64,000 nucleotides of DNA from Caulobacter sp. Its GTDB lineage: Bacteria > Pseudomonadota > Alphaproteobacteria > Caulobacterales > Caulobacteraceae. The stretch covers positions 62,001 to 126,000 of the forward strand of contig JAGHZU010000002.1 in the NCBI GenBank assembly GCA_017745235.1, written 5' to 3'. The notes under the pieces are model-generated. The model was not told the DNA's origin, ran no database searches, and was given only the letters and a program-made list of their open reading frames with translations. The translations under genes and the position numbers were made by a program. Positions 1 to 9,080 of the stretch are shown piece by piece; within the stretch, counting starts at the first letter, position 1, and each line of letters begins with the position of its first letter.

Positions 1-370
1 AGCCCTCGTTGCGGCGGACCTTGGCCACCATCGCGACGGCGGGGGTCGAGACAGGAGCGCTGGGCGCGGCCGTGGCGAAGAGGCGCGGGACGGGCGCGGC
101 GGGACGATCCAGTCCCCGGCCGCCGGAACCGGCCGTCAGGCTCAGGCGCACGGCGGCGCGGCCGGCCTCGATCCCCGCCGCCCCCGGCGCGGCGCGGCAC
201 AGGTCCGCCGCTTCGTTCCGGTCGGGCGCGGGCAGGCCCAGCGCGGCGCAACCCGCGGCCATCCGGTCCAGGTGATCCCCGAGCCAGGCGATCGTCCCGT
301 CGCGCCAAAGCATGGTCTCGAACAGTCCGTCGCCCAGCAGCAGGCCGCGGTCGTCAAGGGGCAGGCTCAT
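1..370 (-). CDS. pabC: Aminotransferase class IV, probable 4-amino-4-deoxychorismate lyase (partial, C-terminus outside window)
   Basis: Only the first 123 residues are inside the window; the gene runs off the left edge. The product begins MSLPLDDRGLLLGDGLFET, the standard N-terminus of fold-type IV PLP enzymes (the D-x-G-x-x-x-G-D-G-x-F-E-T block). Members include ADC lyase, branched-chain aminotransferase and D-amino-acid aminotransferase. The start ATG overlaps the pabB stop by 4 nt (ATGA), so the pair is translationally coupled. That context favours ADC lyase, which releases pyruvate from aminodeoxychorismate to give p-aminobenzoate for folate. The PLP lysine region cannot be seen, so the exact activity is inferred from the neighbour. 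Confidence 0.8.
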   Translation of the reverse strand, partial: MSLPLDDRGLLLGDGLFETMLWRDGTIAWLGDHLDRMAAGCAALGLPAPDRNEAADLCRAAPGAAGIEAGRAAVRLSLTAGSGGRGLDRPAAPVPRLFATAAPSAPVSTPAVAMVAKVRRNEG

Positions 371-1707
371 CGGTGCGCGCTCTCGCTCAGGGCCCGCTTG
401 AGGGCGGCGATCTTGGCCTCGGTCTCAAGGCGCTCGGCGTGGGGATCGCTGTCTGCGACGATTCCCGCTCCCGCGCGGGCCTCCAGCCGCCAGCCCTCGC
501 CGTCCTGCTCCAGGCCCACGGTGCGGATCAGCACGCTGGACTCGAACGCCCCGTCGACCCCGGCCCAGAACAGCGAGCCGCAATAGGGACCGCGGGGCGG
601 CTCCAGCTGGGCGATCACCTTCATGGCCTGGACCTTGGGAGCGCCGGTGATCGAGCCCGGCGGGAAGGCCGCGCGCAGCAGGTCGGCCGCCGTCAGTCCC
701 GGCGCCAGGCGTCCTGTGACCGTGGACACCAGGTGGTGGACGTTGGCGAAGGTCTCCACGCGGAAGAGTTCGGGCACGGAGACGCCGCCCGGCGGGGTGA
801 CCCGCGCCAGGTCGTTGCGCATCAGGTCCACGATCATCAGATTCTCGGCCCGGTCCTTGGCGCTGGCCGCCAGTTCGGCGATCAGGGCCGCGTCCTGGGC
901 CCGGTCCGCGCCGCGCGGCCGGGTGCCCTTGATCGGTCGGGTCTCGATCGACAAGTCGCCGCCCGTCACCTTCAGGAAGCGCTCGGGCGAGTTGGAAACC
1001 AGGGCGCGGCCCGGCAGGCGCAGATAGGCCGAGAACGGCGCGGGACTTTCGGCCCGCAGCCGCGCGAACAGGTCGAACGGCCCGGCGCCCGGAGCCAGCC
1101 GGCCCGTCCAGGCTCTGGCGATGTTGGCCTGGAAGATCTCGCCGCCGCGGATGCGCTCGACCACCTCGGCGACGGCCGCCTCGTAGGCCGCGCCGTCGGT
1201 GGCCGCCAGATCGTCGCACAGCGGGCCGCCGCGCTCCTCGCCGCCGGAACCGTCGAGCCAGGCCAGGGCGGCCTCGGCCCGCGCCCGGGCGAAGCCTTGC
1301 GAGCCGCCCCGGCCGACGGCCAGAACGCGGCGCTCCAGATGGTCGAAGGCCAGCAGGGACGGATAGCGGGCGCAGACCAGGTCAGGCCAGCCAGTGCGGG
1401 CCAGGCCAAGCGGCTCGACCCGGTCGCCAAGCTCATAGGCGCCCAGGCCCACCACGCCGCCCTGGAACGGCGGGCCGTGGGGATCGATCGGCTGGACCGG
1501 CCCGACCAGGGCGGCCAGGGCCTCGAACGGATCGCGCGGGTCGTCGGCGTCCAGCACCAGGGTCGCATCGGGATCGCGCAGCAGGTACGACCACCGCCCC
1601 GCCTGGCCGCCGGAGACCAGGGCGCAGGCGTAGGGCTCCTCGCGCCAGGGCGCGGCGGCCCACAGAGGGTCGCGCCAGGGGGCGCTGATGAGGACGACGT
1701 GGCGCAT
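367..1707 (-). CDS. pabB: Aminodeoxychorismate synthase component I
   Basis: 446-residue chorismate-binding enzyme. It makes 4-amino-4-deoxychorismate from chorismate using ammonia supplied by a glutaminase subunit (PabA), which is not in this window. The C-terminal catalytic domain carries the family blocks IETRPIKGTRPRG, MIVDLMRNDLARV, PPGSITGAPKVQAM and GAGIVADSDPHAE. The PIKGT block carries a Lys, as in PabB, where TrpE and isochorismate synthases differ. The N-terminal part is the shorter anthranilate-synthase-I-like N domain. It is followed by the class IV aminotransferase gene with a 4-nt overlap, which supports PabB over TrpE. Start ATG at 1707. Confidence 0.92.
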   Translation of the reverse strand: MRHVVLISAPWRDPLWAAAPWREEPYACALVSGGQAGRWSYLLRDPDATLVLDADDPRDPFEALAALVGPVQPIDPHGPPFQGGVVGLGAYELGDRVEPLGLARTGWPDLVCARYPSLLAFDHLERRVLAVGRGGSQGFARARAEAALAWLDGSGGEERGGPLCDDLAATDGAAYEAAVAEVVERIRGGEIFQANIARAWTGRLAPGAGPFDLFARLRAESPAPFSAYLRLPGRALVSNSPERFLKVTGGDLSIETRPIKGTRPRGADRAQDAALIAELAASAKDRAENLMIVDLMRNDLARVTPPGGVSVPELFRVETFANVHHLVSTVTGRLAPGLTAADLLRAAFPPGSITGAPKVQAMKVIAQLEPPRGPYCGSLFWAGVDGAFESSVLIRTVGLEQDGEGWRLEARAGAGIVADSDPHAERLETEAKIAALKRALSESAHR

Positions 1708-1748
1708 GGCGGCGGTGATACCGCCCCCGGGCCGCGCGCGCTACGGCC

Positions 1749-3197
1749 TCAGGCTTCTCGCCCGCCGCCCTTGACAAGGAACAGGCCGCACAGGCCCAGC
1801 AGCAGCAGAGCTGCGATCGGCAGGAAGCCGGCCACCTGGCTCTTGAAGATGGCCGTGGCCAGCGCCACCAGCAGCGAGCCCAGCCAGGCCGTCGCCGTGC
1901 CCGACAGGGCATAGAGGCCGAAGAAGGCCGCCACCTTGTCAGGAGGGCACAGGCGGATCAGCAGGGTGCGGCTGGACGCGTACTGGGCGGTGACGAACAC
2001 CGCGATCAGCAGGCCCAGGCCCAGATAGATCACCTCGGGCGCGGTTCGGAACATCGGACCGTTCCACAGCGGCGCGTGGGCTGCGGGGTCGTAGGCCCAG
2101 AAGAACAGGATCTTCTCGCGGCCCATGCCCAGGGTGGCGATCAGCATCAGCAGCGCCCCGGCGATCTCGACCTGCACGGCCTTGCGCGGGCCCAGAACCT
2201 TGTCCAGCCACGGGGCCAGGAGGCCGCCGATCACGCCGAAGATCGACAGCGAAATGCCGTAGGCCAGCATTTCCAGCGCGCCCCACCGCATCAGGCCGGC
2301 GGCGAACAGGCCGCCGAAGATCAGCAGGGCGGTCATGCCGTCGCAGTACAGCATCCGCGCGCCCAGGAAGGTGGCGGCGTCGCGGTGACCCGACAGGTTG
2401 CCGAAGGTGTCGCGCAGCAACCGCACGCCGGCCCTGAGGCTGGCCATCCAACTGCGGCCGGTGCGGGCCGCGTCGGGGGTCCAGAGAAAGAACGGAATCG
2501 CGCCCAGCAGCATGACCGCCGCGGCCAGGGGGCCGGAGATCCGGCTGGGCTCGTTCTTCGCCGGGTCCAGGCCGAACAGCGGCGCGTGCGGCACGCCGGG
2601 CCAGTCGACCTGGCCGGGCAGCACCATGCCCCACAGCATGAAGATCAACAGGCTGACCGAAAGGCCGTTGGCCAGGGCGTAGCCCAGGCCCGAGATCAGG
2701 GCGGCGCGGCCCGGCACGCCTTCGGCCGCACGGCCCAGCAGCGAGTTGGAGAGGACGTCGCCCCAATTGTAGACCACGCCCAGCACGACCAGGATCAGGC
2801 TGACGCCCATCAGCGGCAGGCCGCCGGCGGGCATCGCCCACCACAGCCCCACCAGCAGCGGGACCATCACCCCCAGCACCAAGCCCAGCATCGGCTTGCG
2901 CGGCCCGTACTGCTCGATCATCGCGCCCAGGAACGGGGCGGTGGCCGCCGTCAGCAGGCCATAGATGGTGGAGATGTTGGCCACCAGCGCCTGGCCCTTG
3001 ACCGGGTCGCCGACCAGGACGCGGGAGAAGTAGGGCGAGAAGATGTAGATCGTGATCAGGATCACGTAAGGGTCGCGCGCGCCCTGCTGGAGGATCCAGC
3101 TCAGCGCGCCGCGCGACAGGGGCTTTCGGGGCAGGGACGCGAGGGCCACGGCCTCGCCGTCGCCCGGAGCCGCCGCGGCGGCCGAGAACTCACTCAT
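1749..3197 (-). CDS. MFS transporter
   Basis: 482-residue integral membrane protein with about twelve hydrophobic segments. The start chosen gives MSEFSAAAAAPGDGEAVAL followed by the first membrane segment; the frame stays open upstream but that stretch is Arg/Pro-rich and noncoding in character. The long soluble N-terminus, the early segment ILITIYIFSPYFSRVLV and the loop EQYGPRKPML resemble UMF1/Atg22-like MFS permeases, which have no agreed substrate in bacteria. It ends 41 nt upstream of the pabB start on the same strand and could be co-transcribed with it. Substrate unknown. Confidence 0.82.
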   Translation of the reverse strand: MSEFSAAAAAPGDGEAVALASLPRKPLSRGALSWILQQGARDPYVILITIYIFSPYFSRVLVGDPVKGQALVANISTIYGLLTAATAPFLGAMIEQYGPRKPMLGLVLGVMVPLLVGLWWAMPAGGLPLMGVSLILVVLGVVYNWGDVLSNSLLGRAAEGVPGRAALISGLGYALANGLSVSLLIFMLWGMVLPGQVDWPGVPHAPLFGLDPAKNEPSRISGPLAAAVMLLGAIPFFLWTPDAARTGRSWMASLRAGVRLLRDTFGNLSGHRDAATFLGARMLYCDGMTALLIFGGLFAAGLMRWGALEMLAYGISLSIFGVIGGLLAPWLDKVLGPRKAVQVEIAGALLMLIATLGMGREKILFFWAYDPAAHAPLWNGPMFRTAPEVIYLGLGLLIAVFVTAQYASSRTLLIRLCPPDKVAAFFGLYALSGTATAWLGSLLVALATAIFKSQVAGFLPIAALLLLGLCGLFLVKGGGREA

Positions 3198-3307
3198 TAC
3201 CGTTTCCACCCTCTTCGAGAGGATCGCCGTCTGTCGCGACGACTTTCCAGGAGCGTGGCGTTGAAACGAGCGTTTGTCACGCGGCAAAGCGGCCGCGCGG
3301 CCTCGTC

Positions 3308-4081
3308 CTAGAGCATGATGTGCGCGCGGACCGCCTCGCGGCCTTCGGCGTCCAGGCCGACGGCGCGCTCGAGATAGGCGTCGAGCGAGCCGTACTGGGC
3401 CTTCATCTCGGCGATGGCGGTGGCCAGGTACTGGGCCTCCACGCCCATGGCTGCGCGGATGGCTCCGTCGGTGGGACGGCGGCCCAGCTCGGCCTCCAGC
3501 AGGTCGGCGTAGATCGGGCCGCGACGGGCGAAGCGGGCCTCGTCGTTGGTCAGCAGATAGTCGTCGACGATGTCGTCGTCGCCCACGCCCGCCACGTGGT
3601 GGGTCAGGGCGGCCAGCAGGCCCGTGCGGTCCTTGCCCGCCGCGCAGTGGATCAGCACCGCGCCGCGTCCCTGGGCCAAGGCGTGGAAATAGCGGCGGAA
3701 GAGGTCCAGGTGCCGTTCCTTGAAGGGGGCGCGGCGGTAGTATTCGACCAGGTATTCGCGGACCGAGCCCTCCGACAGGTCGGAGGCTCGCAGGAAGGCG
3801 TGCCAAGGATCCTCGCCCGTGACGCCAAGGTCGTTGTCGATCACCTGGGCGGCGAAGCCCGTCCAGCGACGCGAAGGATCGCGCTGGCGCTCGTTGGGGC
3901 GGCGCAGGTCGACGATGGTGCGGATGCCGAGCCCGGCCATGGTGGCCAGGTCGTCGTCGGTGGCCTGCGCCTGATGGGCGGCGCGAAACAGCACGCCCTT
4001 TTTCAGCCGGCCCTGGCCGGCGGCGTAGTCGCCGAAATCGCGGAAGTTCTCCACGCCTTGCAGAACGATGTGTCGGGTCAT
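3308..4081 (-). CDS. Tyrosine-protein phosphatase (DSP/PTP-like)
   Basis: 257 residues. The P-loop VLIHCAAGKDRTGLLAAL contains the C-x5-R signature with nucleophilic Cys and Arg (HCAAGKDR), and the N-terminus NFRDFGDY is typical of the bacterial tyrosine phosphatase family related to Mycobacterium PtpB (Y_phosphatase3). These enzymes dephosphorylate phosphotyrosine and sometimes phosphoinositides. Start chosen at MTRHIVLQGVENFRDFG; the frame remains open to 4177, but that would overlap the divergent hydrolase start at 4171. Substrate unknown. Confidence 0.85.
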   Translation of the reverse strand: MTRHIVLQGVENFRDFGDYAAGQGRLKKGVLFRAAHQAQATDDDLATMAGLGIRTIVDLRRPNERQRDPSRRWTGFAAQVIDNDLGVTGEDPWHAFLRASDLSEGSVREYLVEYYRRAPFKERHLDLFRRYFHALAQGRGAVLIHCAAGKDRTGLLAALTHHVAGVGDDDIVDDYLLTNDEARFARRGPIYADLLEAELGRRPTDGAIRAAMGVEAQYLATAIAEMKAQYGSLDAYLERAVGLDAEGREAVRAHIML

Positions 4082-4170
4082 GGGAGGCTTGTTAGACCCC
4101 CGGCGTGACGAAAGCGAGACGTTCGCGCGGGTGTTTTCCATCGGCGGTCGACGGGGTGTAGGGTGAACCC

Positions 4171-4920
4171 ATGTCACGCTTCCAGAGCTTCGACGGCGTC
4201 TCGATCGCCTATCGCACCCTCGGCGAGGGCTGGCCCACGATCCTGCTGCACGGCTTCCTGGCCAGCGCCGAAGCCAACTGGTTCCTGCCGGGAATCGCCG
4301 CGGCCGTGGCGGCGGCGGGGCGCAAGGTGATCGCCCCGGACCTGCGCGGGCACGGCCGCTCGGACGCTCCCATGGATCCGGCCGCCTGGCCTGGCGACGT
4401 GCTGGCCCGCGACCAGGAGGCCCTGATCGCCCACCTGCACCTGAAGGACTACGACCTGGTCGGCTATTCGCTGGGCGCGCGCACGGCGGTGCGGATGGCC
4501 GTGCGCGGGGCCCGGCCGCGCCGGCTGGTGCTGGGCGGCATGGGCGAACGCGGCCTGATGGCGGCCGGCGCCCGCGCGGCGATGTTCGAGGACTCCATTC
4601 GCCACGGCGACGCCGCCAGGGATCCGCGCGCCGGCCGGCGGGTCCAGGCGATGATGGCCGCAGGCGGCCTCAAGCCCGAGGCCATGCTGGGCGTGCTCAC
4701 GTCCTTCACCCCGACCATCGCGGCCGAGATCGCCGCGATCGACATTCCCACCCTGGTGATCGCCGGCCAACGCGACGACGACAACGGCTCGGTCGAGGCG
4801 CTGGCGGCGATGATGCCCGACGCGCGCGGCGTGCGCGTGCCGGGCGACCACCTGAGCGCGGTGATGGAGCCGGCGCTGGCCAGCGGGATCGTGGGATTCC
4901 TGGAGGAGGCGGAGGCGTAG
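4171..4920 (+). CDS. Alpha/beta hydrolase
   Basis: 249 residues with a canonical alpha/beta-hydrolase fold: oxyanion-hole motif LLHGFLAS near residue 25, DLRGHGRSD, and nucleophile elbow GYSLGA with Ser near residue 92. A late Asp (GQRDDD) and His (PGDHLS) complete the likely triad. No signal peptide, so cytoplasmic. Such enzymes cover esterases, lactonases and C-C hydrolases, and nothing here narrows the substrate. Divergent from the phosphatase gene with about 90 bp between them. Confidence 0.85.
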   Translation: MSRFQSFDGVSIAYRTLGEGWPTILLHGFLASAEANWFLPGIAAAVAAAGRKVIAPDLRGHGRSDAPMDPAAWPGDVLARDQEALIAHLHLKDYDLVGYSLGARTAVRMAVRGARPRRLVLGGMGERGLMAAGARAAMFEDSIRHGDAARDPRAGRRVQAMMAAGGLKPEAMLGVLTSFTPTIAAEIAAIDIPTLVIAGQRDDDNGSVEALAAMMPDARGVRVPGDHLSAVMEPALASGIVGFLEEAEA

Positions 4921-4934
4921 ACCCCCCCGCCGCC

Positions 4935-6389
4935 TTACCTAAACGGCGGCTCGTCAAAGGCCCGCAGCTTGCGCGAATGCAGGTTGGGGCCTTCCTCGAG
5001 CAGCAGCTTGCAGGTCAGGATGCCGATCTGCAGGTGCTGGCTGATCGCCCGCTCGTAGAAGGCGTTGGCCTGGCCCGGCAGCTTGATCTCGCCGTGCAGG
5101 GGCTTGTCGGACACGCACAGCAGCGTGCCGTAGGGCACCCGGAAGCGATAGCCCTGGGCGGCGATGGTGGCCGACTCCATGTCGATGGCCACCGCGCGGC
5201 TCTGGTTGAAGCGCAGGGCCGAGAGGCTGTGGCGCAGTTCCCAGTTGCGGTCGTCGGTGGTGACGACGGTGCCGGTGCGCAGGCGCTTCTTCAGTTCCTG
5301 GCCGGTGTCGCCGCTGATGGCCTTGGCCGCGTCGTAGAGGGCGCGCTGCACCTCGGCGATCGACGGCACCGGGATCTCGGGCGGCAGCACCGCGTCCAGC
5401 ACGTGGTCGTCGCGCAGATAGGCGTGGGCCAGGACGTAGTCGCCGATGGTCTGGGTGTCGCGCAGGCCGCCGCAGTGGCCGATCATCAGCCAGGCCTGGG
5501 GCCGCAGCACGGCCAGGTGGTCGCAGATGGTCTTGGCGTTGGAGGGGCCCACGCCGATGTTGACCAGGGTCACGCCCGCGCCGCCCGGGGCCATCAGGTG
5601 GTAGGCCGGCATCTGGTGCTTGCGCCAGGTCGACTCCGCAACGGCCAGTTCCGGATTGGCCGTGTTGGCGGTGATGACCAGGCCGCCCGAGCATGACAGC
5701 GCCTCGTACGGGCTGTCGTCCCGGCCCAGCTGCTCGATGCCCCAGCGCACGAACTCGTCGACGTAGCGATGGTAGTTCGTGAACAGGATGAACTGCTGCA
5801 CGTGCTCGGCCGGGGCGCCGGTGTAGTGGCGCAGGCGGGCCAGAGAGAAATCGGTGCGCAGGCCGTCGAACAGGGCCAGGGGCCGGTTCTCCTCCATCGC
5901 CGGGTTCCACACGCCGTCGGCGATCTCGTCGCCGATGAAGGCCAGGTCGGTCGTCGGGAAGAAGCGGGCGATGTCCTCGCTGCGAACATCGGCCTGGTTC
6001 AGGTCGATGGTGGCGTCCAGCACGTAGGGATAGGGGATCTCCTGCTGCGAGCGATCGATCTCGATCTCGACCTCGAAGTCGTTCATCAGCAGGGTCAGCT
6101 GCTCGACCAGGTAGTCCTTGAACTGGGCCGGCTTGGTTATGGTGGTGGCGTAGACGCCGGGCCGGCTGACCCGGGCGTAGGAACGCGCCAGCTTGGGCGG
6201 CAGGGCCTCGGGATCGTAGACCAGTCGCAGCTCGGGATAGGCGAACGTGCCGTCGAACCGCGTCTGCGGGTCGGGCCGGGTTCCATGCTCGAGATAGGCG
6301 CGGAGAGCATCCCGCAGGGCGCCCACGGCGCGTTCATATTCTTGATTGAGCCGCTCGACCGCGGCGATTGCTTTTTCTTGGTTTGACAT
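4935..6389 (-). CDS. amn: AMP nucleosidase
   Basis: 484 residues, full length for bacterial Amn. The enzyme hydrolyses AMP to adenine and ribose-5-phosphate and so takes part in purine salvage and adenylate homeostasis. The N-terminal half (RFDGTFAYPELRLVYDP, EIPYPYVLDATIDLNQ, FIGDEIADG) is the Amn-specific domain. The C-terminal half is a nucleoside-phosphorylase fold (SCSGGLVITANTANPE, GGAGVTLVNIGVGPSNAKTICDHLA, AIDMESATIAAQGYRFRVPYGTLLCVSDKPLHGE). The MESATIAAQ segment is the purine-binding block. Start ATG at 6389, with AAGGACC about 7 nt upstream. Confidence 0.94.
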   Translation of the reverse strand: MSNQEKAIAAVERLNQEYERAVGALRDALRAYLEHGTRPDPQTRFDGTFAYPELRLVYDPEALPPKLARSYARVSRPGVYATTITKPAQFKDYLVEQLTLLMNDFEVEIEIDRSQQEIPYPYVLDATIDLNQADVRSEDIARFFPTTDLAFIGDEIADGVWNPAMEENRPLALFDGLRTDFSLARLRHYTGAPAEHVQQFILFTNYHRYVDEFVRWGIEQLGRDDSPYEALSCSGGLVITANTANPELAVAESTWRKHQMPAYHLMAPGGAGVTLVNIGVGPSNAKTICDHLAVLRPQAWLMIGHCGGLRDTQTIGDYVLAHAYLRDDHVLDAVLPPEIPVPSIAEVQRALYDAAKAISGDTGQELKKRLRTGTVVTTDDRNWELRHSLSALRFNQSRAVAIDMESATIAAQGYRFRVPYGTLLCVSDKPLHGEIKLPGQANAFYERAISQHLQIGILTCKLLLEEGPNLHSRKLRAFDEPPFR

Positions 6390-6481
6390 GGGTCCTTATA
6401 GCGGCGTTTCGCGACATTGGCGAGACGGGGACAAGAACGAACCCCTCCGGACATGGGGCGGGAAGAAAATGACCGGGCGCG

Positions 6482-6742
6482 AAGGCGCGCTCTGCTCGCG
6501 CCTTGGTCGTCAAGGGTGAGGAAGCAGGGCGGCCTTCCGTCTTAAGCTACCGAGCCCGCTTGTCCGGCAGGGCTCCCAGCAACAGGCCGGACGGGCTCTA
6601 AGGGCATGGACGAACCCGCGTTCGTCCGTCACAAGGGCGGAAATGCTCAAGGCGGAGCGAATGGCGGCGCGGGCGTCCCCGCAGGCCGTTCCCTCCGCAA
6701 ACCAGAACGCGCCGTCGACGCCTCCGAGGGAAAACGGAGGCG
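6482..6742 (+). promoter_or_regulatory. Hairpin-rich 5' leader of the dicarboxylate/amino-acid symporter gene
   Basis: The 369 bp between amn and the symporter hold no convincing gene but several clear inverted repeats. AAGGCGCG/CGCGCCTT lies at 6482-6489 and 6497-6504. GAGCCC (6552-6557) can pair locally with GGGCTC (6570-6575) or distally with GGGCTC (6593-6598), and the distal form encloses GTCCGGC/GCCGGAC (6562-6568, 6586-6592). GGACGAA/TTCGTCC lies at 6608-6614 and 6621-6627. CGCCTCCG/CGGAGGCG (6719-6726, 6735-6742) sits just before the ribosome-binding site AGGGGGA. The competing partners for GAGCCC suggest a switchable RNA, but no known riboswitch class is recognised. Confidence 0.4.
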
Positions 6743-6758
6743 GACGCAGGGGGACTGA

Positions 6759-8012
6759 ATGAACAAACGCTTCGCCTTTCTGATCGTCGCGGCCATGGTG
6801 CTGGGCGTCGCCACGGGCTGGGCCTGCAACCAGTTCCTCGACGCCGACCAGGCCGCCGAAGCCTCGAAATGGTTCAAGCTGGGCACCGACCTCTTCCTGC
6901 GGCTGATCAAGATGATCATCGCGCCGCTGGTCTTCACCACCCTGGTGGCCGGCATCGCCCACATGGAGGACGCAGCCTCGGTCGGCCGCATCGGCGTCAA
7001 GACCCTGGGCTGGTTCATCTGCGCCTCGGCCGTCTCGCTGCTGCTGGGCCTGGGCATGGTGCACCTGCTGCAGCCGGGCGCGGGCCTGGTGCTGCACGAC
7101 GCCGTCTCGGGCGGCGCCGCGCCTCCGGCCGCCTCGACCGAGGGCTTTACGCTGCAGGCCTTCCTCACGCACCTGGTGCCGACCTCGATCTTCGACGCCA
7201 TGGCCAAGAACGAGATCCTGCAGATCGTGGTGTTCAGCCTGTTCGTCGGCACGGCCGTGGCCTCGCTGGACAACAAGGCCCCGCAGATCATGGAGCTGGC
7301 CGAGCAAGGCGCCCAGATCATGCTCAAGGTCACCGGCTTCGTCATGAAGCTGGCCCCGATCGCCATCTTCTGCGCCCTGGCCTCGGCCATCGCCACCCAG
7401 GGCATCTCGATGCTGGTGGTCTACGGCAAGTTCGTGCTGGGCTTCTACGCCACCATGGGCGTGCTGTGGGTCCTGCTGTTCGTGGCCGCCTTCGCGGTGA
7501 TCGGCAAGCGCGCCTTCGCCCTGTTCGGCGTGATCCGCGACCCGGCTCTGCTGGCCTTCTCGACCGCCTCGTCGGAGGCCGCCTATCCGCGCATCCTGGA
7601 CGGCCTGCCCAAGGTGGGCGTGCGCCGCCGCATCGTCTCGTTCGTGCTGCCGCTGGGCTACTCGTTCAACCTCGACGGCTCGATGCTGTACTGCACGTTC
7701 GCCACCATGTTCATCCTGCAGGCGCATGGCGTGCACCTGTCGGTCCAGCAGCAGATCTTCATGCTGCTGCTGCTGATGGTGACGTCCAAGGGCATCGCCG
7801 GCATCCCGCGCGCCTCGCTGGTGGTGATCATGGCCACCCTGACCCACTTCGGCATGCCCGACGCCTGGATCGCGCTGGTGCTGGGCGTGGACCACCTGCT
7901 GGACATGGGCCGCAGCGCCACCAACGTGGTCGGCAACAGCGTCGCCGCCGCCGTGGTGGCCAAGTGGGAAGGCGAACTGGACGATCCGGAACCGGAAGCC
8001 GCCAGCGCCTGA
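6759..8012 (+). CDS. Dicarboxylate/amino acid:cation symporter (DAACS family)
   Basis: 417-residue secondary transporter of the glutamate/C4-dicarboxylate family (GltP/DctA-like), in the inner membrane. Characteristic features are SYSFNLDGSMLYC in the seventh helix region, the hairpin-loop Ser-rich FSTASSEAAYPRIL, and the C-terminal NVVGNSVAAAVVAKWEGEL substrate-binding helix. Eight or so membrane segments are apparent. The motif details do not decide between Glu/Asp and succinate/fumarate. The ribosome-binding site AGGGGGA is 5-6 nt before ATG, directly after a strong hairpin, so translation may be controlled by RNA structure. Confidence 0.92.
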   Translation: MNKRFAFLIVAAMVLGVATGWACNQFLDADQAAEASKWFKLGTDLFLRLIKMIIAPLVFTTLVAGIAHMEDAASVGRIGVKTLGWFICASAVSLLLGLGMVHLLQPGAGLVLHDAVSGGAAPPAASTEGFTLQAFLTHLVPTSIFDAMAKNEILQIVVFSLFVGTAVASLDNKAPQIMELAEQGAQIMLKVTGFVMKLAPIAIFCALASAIATQGISMLVVYGKFVLGFYATMGVLWVLLFVAAFAVIGKRAFALFGVIRDPALLAFSTASSEAAYPRILDGLPKVGVRRRIVSFVLPLGYSFNLDGSMLYCTFATMFILQAHGVHLSVQQQIFMLLLLMVTSKGIAGIPRASLVVIMATLTHFGMPDAWIALVLGVDHLLDMGRSATNVVGNSVAAAVVAKWEGELDDPEPEAASA

Positions 8013-8108
8013 ACATTGTTCACTTTGCAAGCGTCGCCGGTTGACTCCGGTAGGGAGAGTCCCAATCTTTCTCCCGAGGGGCTTGTAGAAGAGTAGGGAA
8101 TGACCGCC

Positions 8109-8528
8109 ATGAAAGCCAATTCCACCCTTCGGGCCGCCCTTCTGGGCGCGGTTCTCATGACCGCCGCCACGCCCGTGCTCGCCGCTTCCGACGAAGCCGC
8201 CGCTCCGGCCGCCAAACAGCCGGCCCGTTCGTGCTTCTCGCTGTCCGACTGGCAGGGCTGGAGCGCGCCCGACCGCAACACCCTGTACATGCGCATCCGC
8301 AACCGCGACGTCTATCGCGTGGACCTGGCCAACGGCACCAGCCAGCTGACCTCGCCGGGCGTGCACCTGGTCTCGGTGCAGCGCGGCGTCGACACCGTCT
8401 GCCGACCGATCGACCTGGACCTGCGCGTGGCCGACGGCTTCACCTTCGCCGTGCCGATCATGGCCAAGTCGATCACCAAGCTGACCCCCGAGGAAGTGGC
8501 CGCCCTGCCCAAGCGCGACCGCCCGTAA
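8109..8528 (+). CDS. DUF6491 family secreted protein
   Basis: 139 residues with a Sec signal peptide (MKANSTLRAALLGAVLMTAA..VLAA). The mature domain has CFSLSDWQGWSAPDRNTLYMRIRNRDVYRVDL, two Cys that could form a disulfide, and the C-terminal block ITKLTPEEVAALPKRDRP that marks DUF6491 proteins of Caulobacterales. Function unknown. Start placed at the second ATG (8109) because AGGGA lies 9 nt upstream of it; the first ATG at 8100 abuts that purine run. Followed by a strong intrinsic terminator. Confidence 0.8.
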   Translation: MKANSTLRAALLGAVLMTAATPVLAASDEAAAPAAKQPARSCFSLSDWQGWSAPDRNTLYMRIRNRDVYRVDLANGTSQLTSPGVHLVSVQRGVDTVCRPIDLDLRVADGFTFAVPIMAKSITKLTPEEVAALPKRDRP

Positions 8529-8550
8529 GGGATCTCGGCCAGACACTTCG

Positions 8551-8583
8551 AACGCCCGTCGGCCGAGCCGGCGGGCGTTTTCG
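8551..8583 (+). terminator. Intrinsic terminator after the DUF6491 gene
   Basis: GC-rich stem CGCCCG-TCGGC / GCCGG-CGGGCG around a CGA loop, followed by GTTTTCGTTT, 22 nt after the stop codon. Confidence 0.85.
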
Positions 8584-8675
8584 TTTGGGCGCCGCGCCTT
8601 CTCACCGCCGTCGCCGATCGGTGTTAGTGTGGCCTCCCGCGCCCGACGCCCGGGCGCCGTCGATGGAGAGTCTCC

Positions 8676-9074
8676 ATGAGCCTTCTGGACAATCTGATGA
8701 GCGCGGTCGGCGGCCAAGCCGGCGGAAACGACGTTTCGGGCCTGGTCGAGAGCATCATGGGCCAGGGCGCGGCCGGCGGCGTAGGCGGCCTGGTCGACGC
8801 CTTCCAGAAGGGCGGGCTGGGCGAGCTAGCCCAGTCGTGGGTGGGCCACGGCGACAATCTGCCGGTCTCCGCCGAGCAGATCCAGGCCGTGCTGGGCTCC
8901 GGCGTCATCGGCCAGTTCGCTGAAAAGCTGGGCGTGGACCCGCAGATGGGCGCGGCCAAGCTGGCCGAGATCCTGCCGGGCCTGGTCGATCACCTGACGC
9001 CCGGCGGCCAGCTGCCCACGGAGGGCCTGCCCGGCGCGGTCGGCGACCTGCTGGGCGGCTTCCTCAAGAAGTAG
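8676..9074 (+). CDS. YidB family protein (DUF937)
   Basis: 132 residues, Gly/Leu-rich, without signal peptide. The pattern SLLDNLMSAVGG... GLVDAFQKGGLGELAQSWVG, then PVSAEQIQAVLG, then LAEILPGLVDHLTPGGQLP is the YidB/DUF937 signature. The family is widespread in proteobacteria without an agreed function. Monocistronic: the next gene is convergent, 6 nt after the stop. Confidence 0.88.
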   Translation: MSLLDNLMSAVGGQAGGNDVSGLVESIMGQGAAGGVGGLVDAFQKGGLGELAQSWVGHGDNLPVSAEQIQAVLGSGVIGQFAEKLGVDPQMGAAKLAEILPGLVDHLTPGGQLPTEGLPGAVGDLLGGFLKK

Positions 9075-9080
9075 CCAGCC

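Noticed and set aside
6482..6742. Known riboswitch or 6S/4.5S RNA in the symporter leader
   Set aside because: No glycine, SAM, cobalamin or SRP core motif could be recognised; reported only as an unassigned structured leader.
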